Source: Acinetobacter boissieri (GTDB taxonomy: Bacteria; Pseudomonadota; Gammaproteobacteria; Pseudomonadales; Moraxellaceae). Taken from it: DNA of 64,000 nt. Below, in pieces: positions 37,799 to 45,736 of this stretch. Below the pieces are notes generated by a model. It saw only the letters and a program-made list of their open reading frames with translations. It searched no databases and was not told where the DNA came from. Location of the stretch: NCBI RefSeq assembly GCF_900096955.1, contig NZ_FMYL01000003.1, forward strand, positions 124,001 through 188,000, written 5' to 3'. Made by a program: the position numbers and the translations under genes. How positions within the stretch are numbered: position 1 is the stretch's first letter; the number at the start of each line of letters is the position of its first letter.

Positions 37799-38866
37799 AT
37801 GAGTATCCAAGTTAAAAATATCGAAAAGCATTTTGGTAATTTTCACGCTCTCAACAATATTAGCTTAGACTTTCCAGAAGGCCAATTAGTAGCTCTACTC
37901 GGCCCATCAGGTTGTGGTAAAACCACCTTACTTCGAATTATTGCAGGATTAGAACAAGCAGATTCAGGAAAAATTATTCTTGAAGGTTCAGATGCAACTA
38001 AAACACATGTCAGAGAACGCCAAGTTGGCTTTGTATTCCAACACTATGCGCTTTTCAGGCACATGACAGTTTTTGAAAATGTTGCTTTTGGCTTACGTGT
38101 ACGTCCAAAGTCTACACGCCCCTCAGATGCAGAAATCAAACAGCGTGTACGTCAACTCCTAGAACTTGTACAACTTGACTTCTTAGCAGACCGTTACCCA
38201 TCACAACTCTCCGGTGGCCAACGCCAACGTATTGCTCTTGCCCGTGCTTTAGCCGTAGAGCCACGTGTTTTGCTGCTTGACGAACCCTTTGGTGCACTCG
38301 ATGCCAAAGTACGTAAAGAACTCAGACGTTGGCTACGTCACTTACATGATGAATTACACATTACTTCTATTTTTGTAACACATGACCAAGAAGAAGCTCT
38401 AGAAGTTGCAGACAAAATTGTCGTTATGAATAAAGGAAACATTGAACAAATTGGTTCACCTCGTGAAGTCTATCAACAACCAGAAACACCTTTTGTGTTC
38501 GACTTTTTAGGGCAAGCCAATCGTTTTGAAGGCACAACTCAAAATAATGTGTTACATATCGGCAACGACAGCTTAGAATTGACTTATAGCCACAACAAAA
38601 CGGGTCATGTGACTGCATTTGCTCGACCACATGAACTTATTATTCACAGCACTGCTGTGGCACATGCGATTGAAGCAACTTTCTTGCGTTATGTTTGGGT
38701 CGCAGGCAAAATTATTGCTGAACTAGAAGATCGTAATCACAACCCCATTGAAATTTTTGTGTCATCTGAAGAAGCCAGTGCACAAACACTTAGTACAGGT
38801 CAAACAGTGTGGATTACTGCAAAGCATTTACATCTATTTGAAACCAAGCCATCATCTGTGGCCTAA
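37799..38866 (+). CDS. cysA: Sulfate ABC transporter ATPase CysA
   Basis: This 355-residue ATPase has Walker [10 protein letters not shown], the Q-loop [23 protein letters not shown] typical of CysA, signature LSGGQRQR, Walker [21 protein letters not shown] and a C-terminal TOBE-type domain. It powers sulfate/thiosulfate import by CysTW. It starts 12 bases after cysW. Confidence 0.95.
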   Translation: MSIQVKNIEKHFGNFHALNNISLDFPEGQLVALLGPSGCGKTTLLRIIAGLEQADSGKIILEGSDATKTHVRERQVGFVFQHYALFRHMTVFENVAFGLRVRPKSTRPSDAEIKQRVRQLLELVQLDFLADRYPSQLSGGQRQRIALARALAVEPRVLLLDEPFGALDAKVRKELRRWLRHLHDELHITSIFVTHDQEEALEVADKIVVMNKGNIEQIGSPREVYQQPETPFVFDFLGQANRFEGTTQNNVLHIGNDSLELTYSHNKTGHVTAFARPHELIIHSTAVAHAIEATFLRYVWVAGKIIAELEDRNHNPIEIFVSSEEASAQTLSTGQTVWITAKHLHLFETKPSSVA

Positions 38867-38884
38867 CAATAAGAGTACAACAAC

Positions 38885-39808
38885 ATGAATTTTCAACAAT
38901 TACGTATTATTCGTGAAACGGTTAGACAAAACTTTAACTTAACCGAGGCATCTGCTGCTCTATTCACATCACAATCGGGTGTAAGTAAACACATTAAAGA
39001 TTTAGAAGATGAACTCGGCGTTCAGCTATTTATTCGTAAAGGAAAAAGAATATTGGGCTTAACCGAGCCTGGGCAAGCATTACTTTCAGTGGTTGAACGT
39101 ATGCTTATAGATGCAGATAACATCAAACGTCTTGCCGATGAATTTAATAAAATTGATGAAGGCACGCTTACCCTTGCAACTACACATACACAAGCACGTT
39201 ATATTTTACCGCCAATTGTGAACTTATTTAAAAAACAATTTCCTAAAGTACATTTGGTTTTACAACAAGCCAGCCCGTCTGAAATTGTAGAAATGCTGTT
39301 ACAAGGTCAAGCAGATATTGGTATTGCTACAGAATCACTCACAACAGAAGACAATCTGGCAGGTATTCCTTATTACACATGGCAACACAGCATTATTACA
39401 CCTAAAGATCACCCACTAACAAAACTTGCTCACATTACGCTTGAAGATTTAGCACAATACCCAATTGTGACCTATCATGAAGGTTTTACAGGTCGAGCAA
39501 AAATCAACCAAGCATTTATTGATGCGCATTTAGATGCAGATATCGTCATGTCAGCACTCGATACAGATGTCATTAAAACATATGTTGAACTTGGGATGGG
39601 TATTGGTATTATTAACAGTATTGCTTACGATGAAAAACGAGATATTCATTTATCTCAAATAAAAACATCACTCTTTGATATCAATACGACATGGATTGCA
39701 GTGCGTAAAGGGCACTTACTGCGTGGCTATGGTTACGACTTTATTTCGCTATGCTCGCCTGAAGCCAACATTAAATCACTTAAAAAGGTCGCTTATCCAG
39801 ATGAGTAA
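38885..39808 (+). CDS. CysB/Cbl-type LysR regulator of sulfur assimilation
   Basis: The 307 residues have an N-terminal winged helix (MNFQQLRIIRETVRQNFNLTEASAALFTSQSGVSKHIKDLEDELGVQLF) characteristic of CysB/Cbl, and an effector domain with TTHTQARYILPPIV, the segment that binds sulfate or acetylserine. It activates sulfate-uptake and cysteine genes. It is encoded 18 bases after cysA and ends the operon before a terminator, so it may regulate its own operon. CysB and Cbl cannot be separated here. Confidence 0.92.
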   Translation: MNFQQLRIIRETVRQNFNLTEASAALFTSQSGVSKHIKDLEDELGVQLFIRKGKRILGLTEPGQALLSVVERMLIDADNIKRLADEFNKIDEGTLTLATTHTQARYILPPIVNLFKKQFPKVHLVLQQASPSEIVEMLLQGQADIGIATESLTTEDNLAGIPYYTWQHSIITPKDHPLTKLAHITLEDLAQYPIVTYHEGFTGRAKINQAFIDAHLDADIVMSALDTDVIKTYVELGMGIGIINSIAYDEKRDIHLSQIKTSLFDINTTWIAVRKGHLLRGYGYDFISLCSPEANIKSLKKVAYPDE

Positions 39809-39823
39809 TCTATAGTCATTCAT

Positions 39824-39857
39824 AAAAAACCTGCTCATGACGATTGGCAGGTTTTTT
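39824..39857. terminator. Terminator after the sulfate operon
   Basis: A6-CCTGC at 39824-39834 pairs with GCAGG-T6 at 39847-39857. Confidence 0.75.
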
Positions 39858-39901
39858 CACTTCAATATACAATAAAACTTCAAATAAAATAGGACATCCT
39901 T

Positions 39902-40276
39902 ATGAAGCACCCAGCAGATCGAAAATATGCCTCAACGCATGAATGGGCGAAAGTCGAAGGTGATTTAATTGTTACCGGTATATCAGATCATGCTCAAGAT
40001 GCGTTAGGCGACTTAGTCTATGTTGAACTACCTGACATTGGAACACACATTGAAGCAACGACTCAAACAGGCGTTGTAGAGTCAGTCAAAACAGCATCAG
40101 ATATTCACATGCCTATTTCTGGTACAATTGTTGAAGTAAACGAAGCACTAGATGATGATCCTGATTTTATTAATGATGACCCTTATGGTAAAGGTTGGAT
40201 TTATAAAATAAAACCAGACAACATAAGCGATATAGACAAACTATTATCCAACACAGAATACGAAGCAGGATTATAA
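39902..40276 (+). CDS. gcvH: Glycine cleavage system H protein
   Basis: This 124-residue lipoyl carrier protein has the modified Lys in [13 protein letters not shown] (about residue 64) and the family ends [11 protein letters not shown] and LLSNTEYEA. It shuttles the aminomethyl group between the P, T and L proteins of glycine cleavage and may also act in lipoate metabolism. No gcvT or gcvP is adjacent, so this is a stand-alone gcvH. AGGAC lies about 6 bases before the ATG. Terminators flank it on both sides. Confidence 0.95.
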   Translation: MKHPADRKYASTHEWAKVEGDLIVTGISDHAQDALGDLVYVELPDIGTHIEATTQTGVVESVKTASDIHMPISGTIVEVNEALDDDPDFINDDPYGKGWIYKIKPDNISDIDKLLSNTEYEAGL

Positions 40277-40304
40277 AAAACACAGGCCAATAGGCCTGTG
40301 TTTT
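40275..40304. terminator. Bidirectional terminator between gcvH and aroG
   Basis: CACAGGCC (40281-40288) and GGCCTGTG (40293-40300) form an 8-base-pair stem with an AATA loop, flanked by A6 and T4. It ends gcvH and the convergent aroG. Confidence 0.85.
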
Positions 40305-40320
40305 CTTTTACATACGCTGT

Positions 40321-41340
40321 TTAAGTCGATAAATCTGCATAAACTTGCAGTACTAATTGCTCTGTTTTTTCCCAACCTAAACAGCCATCAGTCACTGACT
40401 GACCATACGTCATATTGCTAGAAATTTTCTGAGCACCATCGACCAAATGACTTTCAACCATTACACCTTTGACATGTGTTACAGATTTTTCTGCAATAAT
40501 TTGCTTTAATATTGCAGGTTGTTTTAAAGGGTTTTTACCGCTATTTCCATGGCTACAGTCAATCACCAACGCTGGCATACGTTCGCCCACGACATCTTTA
40601 ATCGTTTGCACTGATTCTGCATCATAGTTATTACCCGTATTTGCCCCACGTAAAATTAAATGTGGGAATGGGTTACCTAAACTACTTTTAAGTACAGGCC
40701 CACCATGCTGACCTAATGCAAAAAAATCATGTTTTGCAGCAGCAGATTGTATTGCATCTAAAGCAATTTGAACTGAACCATCTGTACCATTTTTAAAACC
40801 AACTGCAAAAGGTAGACTACTTGAAATTTCACGATGAATTTGTGATTCAGAAGTTCTTGCGCCAATGGCACCCCAAGTGATCAAATCATCAAAGTAACCA
40901 ATTGCCATAGGGTTAAGAATTTCACTCGCAATGGGTACGCCCGTTTCAGCCAATTTAAGATACAGCGCTCTAGATTTTTCAATCCCTTGTTTTAAGTCTG
41001 CACTCTCATCTAACATTGGATCATACAAAAAGCCCTTCCAACCCACTGTTGTTCTTGGTTTTTCAATATACGCGCGCATAACTATGAAAATATGATCTTT
41101 TACTTCTAGTTGTAATTTTTGTAATTTTTTTGCGTACTCTACAACGGCAATCGGATCATGAATAGAACATGGTCCAATAATCAACAATAATCGAGGATCC
41201 TGACCTGCCAAAATGGCATCTACAGTATGTCTATACTGGGCAATTTGTGATTTAAGTACACTAGAAAGTGGCAAATCTTTTTTAAGTTGCTGTGGTGTAG
41301 GCAGTGTTTTTTCTTGAATGGGTGAAACAACAGTATTCAT
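40321..41340 (-). CDS. aroG: 3-deoxy-7-phosphoheptulonate (DAHP) synthase, class I
   Basis: DAHP synthase joins phosphoenolpyruvate and erythrose-4-phosphate in the first step of aromatic amino-acid synthesis. The 339 residues carry class I motifs: LLLIIGPCSIHD, MRAYIEKPRTTVGWKGF, GARTSESQIHRE, PFPHLILRGANTG and VIDCSHGNSGK. The length fits AroG/AroF/AroH. Isozyme feedback type is not evident, but the upstream region has two leader peptides rich in Phe and Tyr codons and a terminator, suggesting control by these amino acids. The symbol aroG is a family choice (aroF is possible). AAAGGA lies 6 bases before the ATG. Confidence 0.95.
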   Translation of the reverse strand: MNTVVSPIQEKTLPTPQQLKKDLPLSSVLKSQIAQYRHTVDAILAGQDPRLLLIIGPCSIHDPIAVVEYAKKLQKLQLEVKDHIFIVMRAYIEKPRTTVGWKGFLYDPMLDESADLKQGIEKSRALYLKLAETGVPIASEILNPMAIGYFDDLITWGAIGARTSESQIHREISSSLPFAVGFKNGTDGSVQIALDAIQSAAAKHDFFALGQHGGPVLKSSLGNPFPHLILRGANTGNNYDAESVQTIKDVVGERMPALVIDCSHGNSGKNPLKQPAILKQIIAEKSVTHVKGVMVESHLVDGAQKISSNMTYGQSVTDGCLGWEKTEQLVLQVYADLST

Positions 41341-41374
41341 TATATGTCCTTTTATGGGGGTCGAAACCCTTAAT

Positions 41375-41467
41375 TTATTTCTGGGAAGATCGTCTTTGAT
41401 GCTGATTATCTTGGGCTACGTAAAATTTGCTATAAAAAAAGTAAAGGTTAAAAAGCTGGTCAGTCAT
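41375..41467 (-). CDS. Second aromatic-rich leader peptide upstream of aroG
   Basis: A 30-codon frame starts with ATG (41465-41467) preceded by TTGGAGA at an ideal distance of about 7 bases, and ends at TAA 34 bases before the aroG ATG. It contains FNLYFFYSKFY at residues 6-16, that is four Phe and three Tyr in eleven positions, followed by a polar Gln/Arg/Ser tail. It lies after the attenuator hairpin, immediately upstream of aroG. Composition and place strongly suggest a sensor of Phe/Tyr-tRNA charging. A small GGGT-TTCG-ACCC stem follows its stop, just before the aroG ribosome site. Confidence 0.7.
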   Translation of the reverse strand: MTDQLFNLYFFYSKFYVAQDNQHQRRSSQK

Positions 41468-41490
41468 GTGAAATCTCCAAAATATAATAT

Positions 41491-41526
41491 AAAAAAAACC
41501 TGATTGGTATTTGCCCAATCAGGTTT
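41491..41526 (-). terminator. Attenuator terminator in the aroG leader
   Basis: On the minus strand a 12-base-pair stem (41515-41526 with 41496-41507) and a 7-base loop are followed by a T8 run (A-run at 41491-41498). It lies between the first leader peptide and the second. Upstream AGGTT (41542-41546) can pair with AACCT (41521-41525) in the left arm, offering a competing antiterminator. Confidence 0.85.
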
Positions 41527-41573
41527 ATAAATGTGATGAGCAACCTATCTTTTGCCCATACGCATAAGGGCAG

Positions 41574-41630
41574 CTATCTAAAGTGCCAAAAGTATACGTA
41601 TGAAAAAACAGATTGCGTCAACGAGGTCAT
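41574..41630 (-). CDS. First aromatic-rich leader peptide of the aroG attenuator
   Basis: The 18-residue peptide MTSLTQSVFSYVYFWHFR ends in TAG. Its second half has Phe, Tyr, Tyr, Phe, Trp and Phe within nine residues (9-17). A weak GAAG ribosome site precedes the ATG. It lies about 30 bases after a promoter and is followed by a stem that overlaps its stop (GGCA 41584-41587 with TGCC 41569-41572) and then by an intrinsic terminator. This is the classic layout of amino-acid attenuation as in pheA and trp leaders. Confidence 0.7.
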   Translation of the reverse strand: MTSLTQSVFSYVYFWHFR

Positions 41631-41663
41631 GTATAGTCTTCAAAATAAATATGATCTCATTTT

Positions 41664-41692
41664 AAAATACGCTATTTTATTTATGCTGACAA
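41664..41692 (-). promoter_or_regulatory. Promoter of the aroG leader transcript
   Basis: TTGTCA (41687-41692) and TATTTT (41664-41669) are 17 bases apart on the minus strand, with the start expected near 41657, about 27 bases before the first leader ATG. Confidence 0.55.
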
Positions 41693-41709
41693 GGGTTAAT
41701 CATAAAATA

Positions 41710-41744
41710 ATGTCACTGTATACGTTGTGCTATAACAGTGACAT
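41710..41744. terminator. Hairpin after ppiD, possible terminator
   Basis: ATGTCACTGTATA (41710-41722) pairs with TATAACAGTGACAT (41731-41744) with one bulge. It is 14 bases after the ppiD stop, but the T-run on the minus strand is short and interrupted. Confidence 0.5.
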
Positions 41745-41757
41745 CAATACAAATGAA

Positions 41758-43623
41758 TTACTTAATTTTTGCAACTGATTTTAAGTAATCGATATAATCT
41801 GCCAACTCTTGCTCACCACGAAGTTGTTGATAAGCCTTTGTTGCTTGCTGGACTTGCTCTGGTGTCAGCTTACTAAAAGCATCTCTATCTACTTTAGATA
41901 CAGCAACGATCACCAATTCATCAGACAAATCTGCTGTACCTACTGACCACATACCCGCTTTAGGTACAGGCTGAGTAAATGCAACATTCGCAATATCTTT
42001 TCTCAAATTCTGACGACTAAATAGCGCAGGTTTTTCGAATTTAATATTACTTCTAGCAAGGACTTGTGTCGCAGGCTCTGTTTTAAATGCTTCAAGCGTG
42101 GTAGCAATTTTTGCTGTTGCAACTGCTGCAGCTTTTTTATTGAGCACAGTAGTTTTAATTGCATCTGTTGCTTGCGCTAAAGTTTGCAGACCTTCAGGGT
42201 AATAGTTACGTACTTTCAACCACAATGTTTCACCATTCGCTAATGTAATACTGGCTGAAATATTACGATCACCATTTTTAACTTCATTATTAAATAGTTT
42301 TGCTTTTACAGCAGGCTGACTCAAATACGGATTACTGGTCCACAGAGTCGCATTTTTAGCACTCTGAATGGTTGCAGTTTTTACTTGTTGCGTAATCACA
42401 TCTAAAGCATCTGCACTCACTGCAGCATCGTTTAGTCCATTTACTGCATCTGTATATGCATTTGCAAGTTTACTTTTCTCCAAACTTGCTTGAAGCTGTG
42501 GTTTTTCTTGCTCAAACGACGCTATTTTTACAGCATCTGTTTTTACATCAATAATATGGTAACCGAAGTTTGTTTTTACAGGTGCTGATACTGTATTGTC
42601 TTTTAATAATTTAACTGCATCATCAAACTCTGTCGAACCTAATGTTCCTACTTGATAACCTGCAATTAAACCACCTTTAGCTTTAGATGTTGGATCTTCT
42701 GAATACTGTTTCGCAGCATCTGCAAAAGATAACCCTGCTTTAATTTTGGCTTCAACATCATTGACTAACTTCAGTGCATCTGCATCAGTACGCGTGTCTT
42801 TAGTAATCAAAATATGACGAACTTCTTTTGTCGCATTATTCTTTTGCGCATCTACATACTGTGTATATGCTTGTTGCAGTTCTGCATCTGTTATTGGCAT
42901 CGTTTGCGCAAACATACTTGGCTTAACAACCACATAATCTACATCTAGAGATGCACTACGTCTAAACTCATTTTTATGCTTTTCATAGTAATTGGCAATA
43001 TCTTGATTCGATACTGTGATTCCTTTTTTATACTCATCTAGCTTTATACTTGATAAATATATCTCTCTTTGCTCAGATTGTAAGTTTACAAAGTTTTCAA
43101 CACCTTGCTTACTGGTTAGAGCATAACTTGATGCTGTTGCCGTAAGCATTTTTAAAGCATGATCTTGCTTTAAATTCGCCAATAGTGCTTCTTTCGTAAT
43201 ACCACGACTACGTAAATAGTTCCCGAATACTTCATTACTAAACTTGCCATTGACTTGAAAATCAGGCAACTGAGACAACATTTGTACAAATTGAGTATCA
43301 CTCATTTGAATGCCCAATTTGCCTGCTTGTTGTAACAGTAATGTTCGAGCAATTAAAGTATTAAGCGCCGACTCTCTAATCACATCTGTATTCAAAAGAG
43401 ATTCATCTCCTTGAACATACTGTAAATACTGTTGTTGATAAGATTTTACCAACTCATCAAGCTCTTTATTTGAAATATCCTGACCATTGACTTTTTTAGC
43501 AACATCTCCCTTGTTTGATCCACTAAAATAGCCTTCAATACCCACAAGCGCCAAAGGAATTAGGAATAAAACAAGTAATACAATACCTAACCAACCTTTA
43601 ATCAGTTTACGAAACGATTCCAT
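41758..43623 (-). CDS. ppiD: Periplasmic chaperone/peptidyl-prolyl isomerase PpiD
   Basis: The 621 residues have a short cytoplasmic tail, one membrane anchor (about 12-34), a SurA-like N-terminal chaperone domain starting VAKKVNGQDISNKELDELV, a parvulin domain around 262-355 (EVRHILITKDTRTDADA, YSEDPTSKAKGGLIAGY, TNFGYHIIDV) and a C-terminal chaperone portion. PpiD is held at the inner membrane near SecYEG and helps newly exported proteins fold. It lies downstream of hupB, the same order as the E. coli hupB-ppiD pair. Confidence 0.93.
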   Translation of the reverse strand: MESFRKLIKGWLGIVLLVLFLIPLALVGIEGYFSGSNKGDVAKKVNGQDISNKELDELVKSYQQQYLQYVQGDESLLNTDVIRESALNTLIARTLLLQQAGKLGIQMSDTQFVQMLSQLPDFQVNGKFSNEVFGNYLRSRGITKEALLANLKQDHALKMLTATASSYALTSKQGVENFVNLQSEQREIYLSSIKLDEYKKGITVSNQDIANYYEKHKNEFRRSASLDVDYVVVKPSMFAQTMPITDAELQQAYTQYVDAQKNNATKEVRHILITKDTRTDADALKLVNDVEAKIKAGLSFADAAKQYSEDPTSKAKGGLIAGYQVGTLGSTEFDDAVKLLKDNTVSAPVKTNFGYHIIDVKTDAVKIASFEQEKPQLQASLEKSKLANAYTDAVNGLNDAAVSADALDVITQQVKTATIQSAKNATLWTSNPYLSQPAVKAKLFNNEVKNGDRNISASITLANGETLWLKVRNYYPEGLQTLAQATDAIKTTVLNKKAAAVATAKIATTLEAFKTEPATQVLARSNIKFEKPALFSRQNLRKDIANVAFTQPVPKAGMWSVGTADLSDELVIVAVSKVDRDAFSKLTPEQVQQATKAYQQLRGEQELADYIDYLKSVAKIK

Positions 43624-43713
43624 CTGTATTCCAATATCTTATTTGTTTGCAATTCTAACTGAAATCACACCATCAATGCATGCATTACGCCAGATTTATT
43701 TAGTCGTCTGCAT

Positions 43714-43740
43714 AAAAAAACGCGCCTTCGGGCGCGCTTT
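43714..43740 (-). terminator. hupB terminator
   Basis: CGCGCC-TTCG-GGCGCG (43721-43736), with a T7 run on the minus strand (A-run 43714-43720), lies between hupB and ppiD. Confidence 0.85.
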
Positions 43741-43754
43741 TGTGCAAGTTGTGA

Positions 43755-44027
43755 TTAACCAACCGCATCTTTCAAGCTCTTACCGGCTTTAAAGCTTGGT
43801 ACTTTGCCTGCTTTAATTTGTAACTCTTCACCAGTTTTTGGGTTGCGACCTGTACGAGCTGCGCGTTCTTTTACAGCAAATGTGCCAAATCCAACTAAAG
43901 TGACTGCATCACCCTTTTGTAGTGCTTGTGTAATTGAAGCAATCGTTGCGTCAAGTGCTTTACCAGCATCAACCTTTGACAATCCCCCATTTTGTGCAAT
44001 GTTATCAATCAATTCTGATTTATTCAT
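43755..44027 (-). CDS. hupB: DNA-binding protein HU
   Basis: This 90-residue HU-family protein starts [18 protein letters not shown] and contains the DNA-binding arm region around [26 protein letters not shown]. It bends and compacts DNA as a dimer. GAGGAC lies about 9 bases before the ATG. A strong terminator follows. E. coli HU-beta is the closest type given the ppiD neighbour, but HU-alpha cannot be excluded by sequence. Confidence 0.95.
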   Translation of the reverse strand: MNKSELIDNIAQNGGLSKVDAGKALDATIASITQALQKGDAVTLVGFGTFAVKERAARTGRNPKTGEELQIKAGKVPSFKAGKSLKDAVG

Positions 44028-44504
44028 GAAGCTTATGTCCTCTAATATAGTCTATTTAAGATCTAGTCATGTTCTATCTCTTGCCTCAGTGCCTTTATAT
44101 CAATGCTTTGGGGCAAAAGGCAAGACTCTGTTATGGCTTTTCATACTTTTTAATTTTAAAAAAACAAAAAAAATACCAAAACGAGTATATTTCATCAAAA
44201 CATACTGTTTTAAACACTTTTACTTGACCTCAAGCCACAATATCTACACGTTAAAGCAACGACTTACAGATATATACCTGCTATATAACAAGATGTCTAA
44301 GAAGTATGCAACAATACGTCATTAAAGGGGATAACCTTGCTACACATTTACTTTTCATCTATTTTAAATAGCCACTATAAAATCGCATTGAATTGGTTGG
44401 CTAAAGTAAAGTGAGCTAAAGCTGAGTTAAGCAACTTAAGTCATAAGACAAACATAAATACGCCCAGAATGTGTATAACAACATTTTATTGAGGATGCCT
44501 CATC
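44028..44504. other. Divergent intergenic region of hupB and the hypothetical gene
   Basis: The minus strand has TTGCCT (44118-44123) and TATAAA (44094-44099), 18 bases apart, a possible hupB promoter. CTTGCCT (44080-44086) and AGGCAAG (44118-44124) form an inverted repeat around it. Before the plus-strand gene, TGAGG-ATG-CCTCA (44490-44502) folds over the ribosome site. No other gene or RNA was seen. Confidence 0.4.
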
Positions 44505-45152
44505 ATGAACACACCAACAGAAGAAAAAAAATTACTTTCTTTCTTACTTGAAGCACTCATGATTGGTTTAGAAACATTTTACAGCTTTGTTTTTAAACAT
44601 GACAATGTTATACAACAACAAGCTGTGCCTTTCGTAAACAATAATATTGCGCTTAAAGTCAATTGTTATATTCCTTACTTCAATTTTTATGTCAGCTTTT
44701 CAAAGAAAGGGTTGTTATTTAATTTAAATACACCCGAACAAAAAACGATACTTGAAGTCAGTAGTACTATTTTCGGCTATGTTCAAGCATTGGCTTTAGG
44801 AAACAAAAAAAGTATTTATGGCATAAAAATCTATAGTGAAGATGCAACAACAAAAGATCAACTTCGTGACTTTTTACTTTCTTTATCACTGCCACATTTA
44901 GGCAGTGATTGGAAAAAATGGCTTTTCACACCTAATCATAGGAAAGATACTACAAGTGCTCCACTTCGTACATCTGCCTTACTTGAAAAAATAGATGAAC
45001 AACGTGCTAAAATCAATCACTTATATGTTGAAAATAAACAGCTTAAAAATCGTGTTCGGCATATCAAATCATCGCAAAAACGAATAAACATTATCTTTTT
45101 TATCATTACATTAAGCTTAATTATTGCGTTAATATATAGTCATATTCATTAA
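44505..45152 (+). CDS. Hypothetical protein with C-terminal membrane anchor
   Basis: I do not recognise this 215-residue protein. It has a soluble N-terminal part (about 1-150) with a mixed alpha/beta look, a charged coiled-coil segment (about 160-190: EKIDEQRAKINHLYVENKQLKNRVRH) and a single hydrophobic helix at the very end (about 194-212), so it is probably tail-anchored with the bulk in the cytoplasm. GAGG precedes the ATG but is within a small hairpin. It lies just before iscR but iscR has its own promoter, so it is probably a separate unit. Confidence 0.75.
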   Translation: MNTPTEEKKLLSFLLEALMIGLETFYSFVFKHDNVIQQQAVPFVNNNIALKVNCYIPYFNFYVSFSKKGLLFNLNTPEQKTILEVSSTIFGYVQALALGNKKSIYGIKIYSEDATTKDQLRDFLLSLSLPHLGSDWKKWLFTPNHRKDTTSAPLRTSALLEKIDEQRAKINHLYVENKQLKNRVRHIKSSQKRINIIFFIITLSLIIALIYSHIH

Positions 45153-45194
45153 AAAAAGTGATGTATTTACACAACCACTATTTTTATTGAGTTA

Positions 45195-45227
45195 AAACTT
45201 GACTATTTTAGTCAGGATTCTTAAAAT
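45195..45227 (+). promoter_or_regulatory. iscR promoter with overlapping IscR type 1 site
   Basis: TTGACTATTTTAGTCAG (45199-45215) fits the core of the type 1 IscR-binding consensus (YYGACTRWWWYAGTCRR) at every position. TTGACT is also the -35 box, with TAAAAT (45222-45227) 17 bases downstream as -10. Bound [2Fe-2S]-IscR would block RNA polymerase, giving the autorepression known in E. coli. Confidence 0.8.
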
Positions 45228-45261
45228 TGTAATCTCTAGTCTTAAATATGTGTATCGAGTC

Positions 45262-45735
45262 ATGCGCCTAACTACTCGCGGTCGCTACGCAGTGACTGCC
45301 CTTTTAGATCTTGCGTTACAACCAGCAGACAAAACAATTACGCTTACTGAAATAGCAACCCGTCAGACTATTTCAGTGGCTTACTTAGAACAACTTTTTG
45401 CTAAACTTAAACGTCACGGCCTCGTATCAAGCGTACGTGGTGCAAATGGTGGTTACCACCTTGCAAAAAGCGCAGATGAGATCACAGTTTTAGATGTGAT
45501 TGAAGCTGTGAACGAAACAGTCGATGCAACACGTTGTGACCATCAAGGCAATTGTCAAAATGGTGCAATGTGCCTTACACACGACCTATGGCATAATTTG
45601 TCAAACCACATTGAAAATTATTTAGCAAAGATATCGCTTGCTGACCTTACTTCTACCAAGAATGTACAGACTATAGCTATCCGCCAAAAATCAGCACATA
45701 TTGATTCAGCCACATTACAGGCGACAGGTATTTAA
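45262..45735 (+). CDS. iscR: Iron-sulfur cluster regulator IscR
   Basis: This 157-residue Rrf2-family regulator starts [18 protein letters not shown], with a winged helix (about 25-65) and the cluster ligands Cys92, Cys98, Cys104 and His107, at the same positions as in E. coli. With a [2Fe-2S] cluster it represses the isc operon. I use the ATG at 45262, the conserved N-terminus, although the open frame begins 63 bases earlier. iscS starts one base after its stop codon. Confidence 0.96.
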   Translation: MRLTTRGRYAVTALLDLALQPADKTITLTEIATRQTISVAYLEQLFAKLKRHGLVSSVRGANGGYHLAKSADEITVLDVIEAVNETVDATRCDHQGNCQNGAMCLTHDLWHNLSNHIENYLAKISLADLTSTKNVQTIAIRQKSAHIDSATLQATGI

Positions 45736-45736
45736 C

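Noticed and set aside
39858-39901. Glycine riboswitch upstream of gcvH
   Set aside because: The gap after the preceding terminator is only about 45 bases, far too short for a riboswitch.
41355-41380. GGGT-TTCG-ACCC stem before aroG as an intrinsic terminator
   Set aside because: The stem is only four pairs and no T-run follows; at most it affects translation.
43804-44325. Plus-strand 173-codon frame running through hupB into the intergenic region
   Set aside because: Half of it is antisense to hupB and the rest is low-quality AT-rich sequence; no ribosome site or family resemblance.
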